A program made the translations under genes and the position numbers. Positions 63,180-64,000 of a DNA stretch of 64,000 nt are shown here, in pieces. Source of the stretch: Spirosoma telluris. GTDB lineage: Bacteria; Bacteroidota; Bacteroidia; Cytophagales; Spirosomataceae. The stretch lies in assembly GCA_003259005.1 (NCBI GenBank), contig QLII01000001.1, forward strand, positions 5,571,001 to 5,635,000. Direction: 5' to 3'. Within the stretch, counting starts at the first letter, position 1. The number at the start of each line of letters is the position of its first letter. The notes under the pieces are model-generated. The model searched no databases. It was not told the DNA's origin and saw nothing but the letters and a program-made list of their open reading frames with translations.

Positions 63180-64000
63180 ATGAGACGCTACGTCAACCTA
63201 TTAATCATCCTAAGCTTCATAACCAACGTCTTCGCCCAGAGCCCCGTTGCTAAAATTGACTCGGGAAGTATCAATGGAGCAAAATACGTCATTCTTTTTC
63301 CGGTAAACTGGAAAGGGAAGCTGGTGATGTATGCCCACGGCTATGAGTTTATGGGCGCTAAACCCCGTCAAAGCCAGAACCCTGGTTTTGCTAAAAATAT
63401 GAAGCCTTTTTTGGATCAAGGGTTTGCCGTAGCGGCATCGGATTATCAATATCAGGGGTTTGCCTTACCACAAGGCGTAGACGATACAGAAGCGCTTCGG
63501 CAGTTTTTTGTAAAAAGCTACGGTAAGCCAGATACGACCTACATGGTTGGGCATTCGATGGGGGAGGAGTTACATTCGCGACACTCGAAAACTTTGGTGG
63601 GAATTACAACGGCGGCTTACCCCTTTGTCCCTTATCCAGCCGCCCGTATCTGCAATGCCGGAAGGAATTCGATATGTATGCCACGTTCAATGGCCTGTTT
63701 CCGGGAGTTGCAACACCCTTGACGGAGATGTTTGACGTATCGAAACCCTATCAGGCCCGCCCCAACAGTCGATGGTAACTAAAGCGATGGCGATAAAAAA
63801 GGCAATTCTAACTAAAGACTCGACGCTGGCCGTTGCTTTCGCTAAACGGTTCGACCTGAAACTCGACGACCTGCCGTTTTCGCTGTTTTTTAACGAGAAT
63901 GTGCTGCGTGATCTCGCCCAGAAAGCTAAAGGCAATCCATTCGATAATACAAATACGTTGTACAGTGGCTTTCCAAATGATCTGATTGTCAATCAAAAAG
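63180..64000 (+). CDS. Secreted alpha/beta hydrolase, 3' end beyond the window (two frame breaks)
   Basis: Signal peptide LLIILSFITNVFAQ, then the alpha/beta-hydrolase opening (VMYAHGYEFMG; oxyanion region), VAASDYQYQGFALPQGVDD and the nucleophile elbow in VGHSMGGG (Ser near 127). Breaks are in the G run 63560-63564, which must be repaired to read GHSMGGGVTFATLENFGGNY, and at 63760-63763. The C-terminal part with Asp and His is beyond base 64000. Position after the ligase/crotonase genes suggests it frees hydroxycinnamate from plant esters outside the cytoplasm. Confidence 0.75.

Noticed and set aside
1..64000. Programmed ribosomal frameshifting at the G/C runs
   Set aside because: The breaks are in 16 unrelated genes, all need the same +1 correction, lack a common slippery heptamer or downstream structure, and hit housekeeping genes. 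Sequencing error is simpler.

Overview
The window looks like chromosomal DNA of a Bacteroidota bacterium, most likely a Cytophagales member of the Spirosoma type. The evidence is secreted proteins ending in type IX secretion (Por) sorting domains, TAnnTTTG-like promoter elements, an ExbB-ExbD-ExbD-TonB block, a LytTR regulator paired with a membrane sensor kinase, a separate nuoC and nuoD with a short NuoG, and many long perfect hairpins between genes. The genus is an inference; the phylum is well supported. No tRNA, rRNA, CRISPR array or intact insertion sequence was found.

One technical point colours everything. At least 25 reading-frame breaks in 16 different genes are each repaired by adding one base, almost always to a short run of G or C. 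Housekeeping genes (obg, nuoE) are among those hit, so the breaks look like homopolymer under-calls in the sequence rather than true decay. I annotate each affected gene as one CDS over its full span and give the break position.

Layout. 1-3.5 kb: start of a Tat-exported protein, a GyrI-like protein, a long acyl-CoA dehydrogenase and a VOC protein. 3.5-9.8 kb: a tripartite RND efflux operon (membrane fusion protein, pump, TolC) with a divergent ArsR regulator. 9.8-12.5 kb: AraC regulator and two short-chain dehydrogenases. 12.6-14.9 kb: thiolase and a secreted esterase. The thiolase and the acyl-CoA dehydrogenase share a palindromic operator, so they look co-regulated for beta-oxidation. 15.0-24.3 kb: respiratory complex I genes nuoA to nuoJ, interrupted by two toxin-antitoxin-like pairs (HicA/HicB between nuoD and nuoE, a RelE/ParE-like pair between nuoE and nuoF). 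24.5-29.8 kb: two large secreted SASA-domain esterases with immunoglobulin-like repeats and C-terminal sorting signals. 29.9-31.5 kb: obg and adk. 31.6-37.6 kb: energy transduction (ExbB, two ExbD, TonB), a small membrane protein, a PstS-like lipoprotein and a TPR protein in one block. 38.2-42.2 kb: a three-subunit molybdenum hydroxylase (PaoABC/xanthine dehydrogenase family). 42.5-45.5 kb: an XRE/DUF2975 pair, a Tat-exported amidohydrolase-like protein, a hypothetical and an SH3-domain protein. 46.2-50.9 kb: a small hypothetical gene, then a plus-strand set of two predicted outer-membrane barrels, a glycerophosphodiesterase lipoprotein, a metallophosphoesterase and a lipoprotein. 50.9-56.5 kb: two exported proteins of unknown function, a secreted amidohydrolase, and a sensor kinase/LytTR pair. 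57.2-64 kb: an HTH protein, then a LysR-controlled cluster (DUF3237, crotonase, feruloyl-CoA-synthase-like ligase, MetE-like methyltransferase, secreted alpha/beta hydrolase) that looks like a hydroxycinnamate (ferulate) utilisation unit.

Five related 60-170 bp palindromic repeats with CTAGT...ACTAG-type ends are scattered between genes. Two of them supply the stop codon of the neighbouring gene. They look like a family of MITE-like elements.
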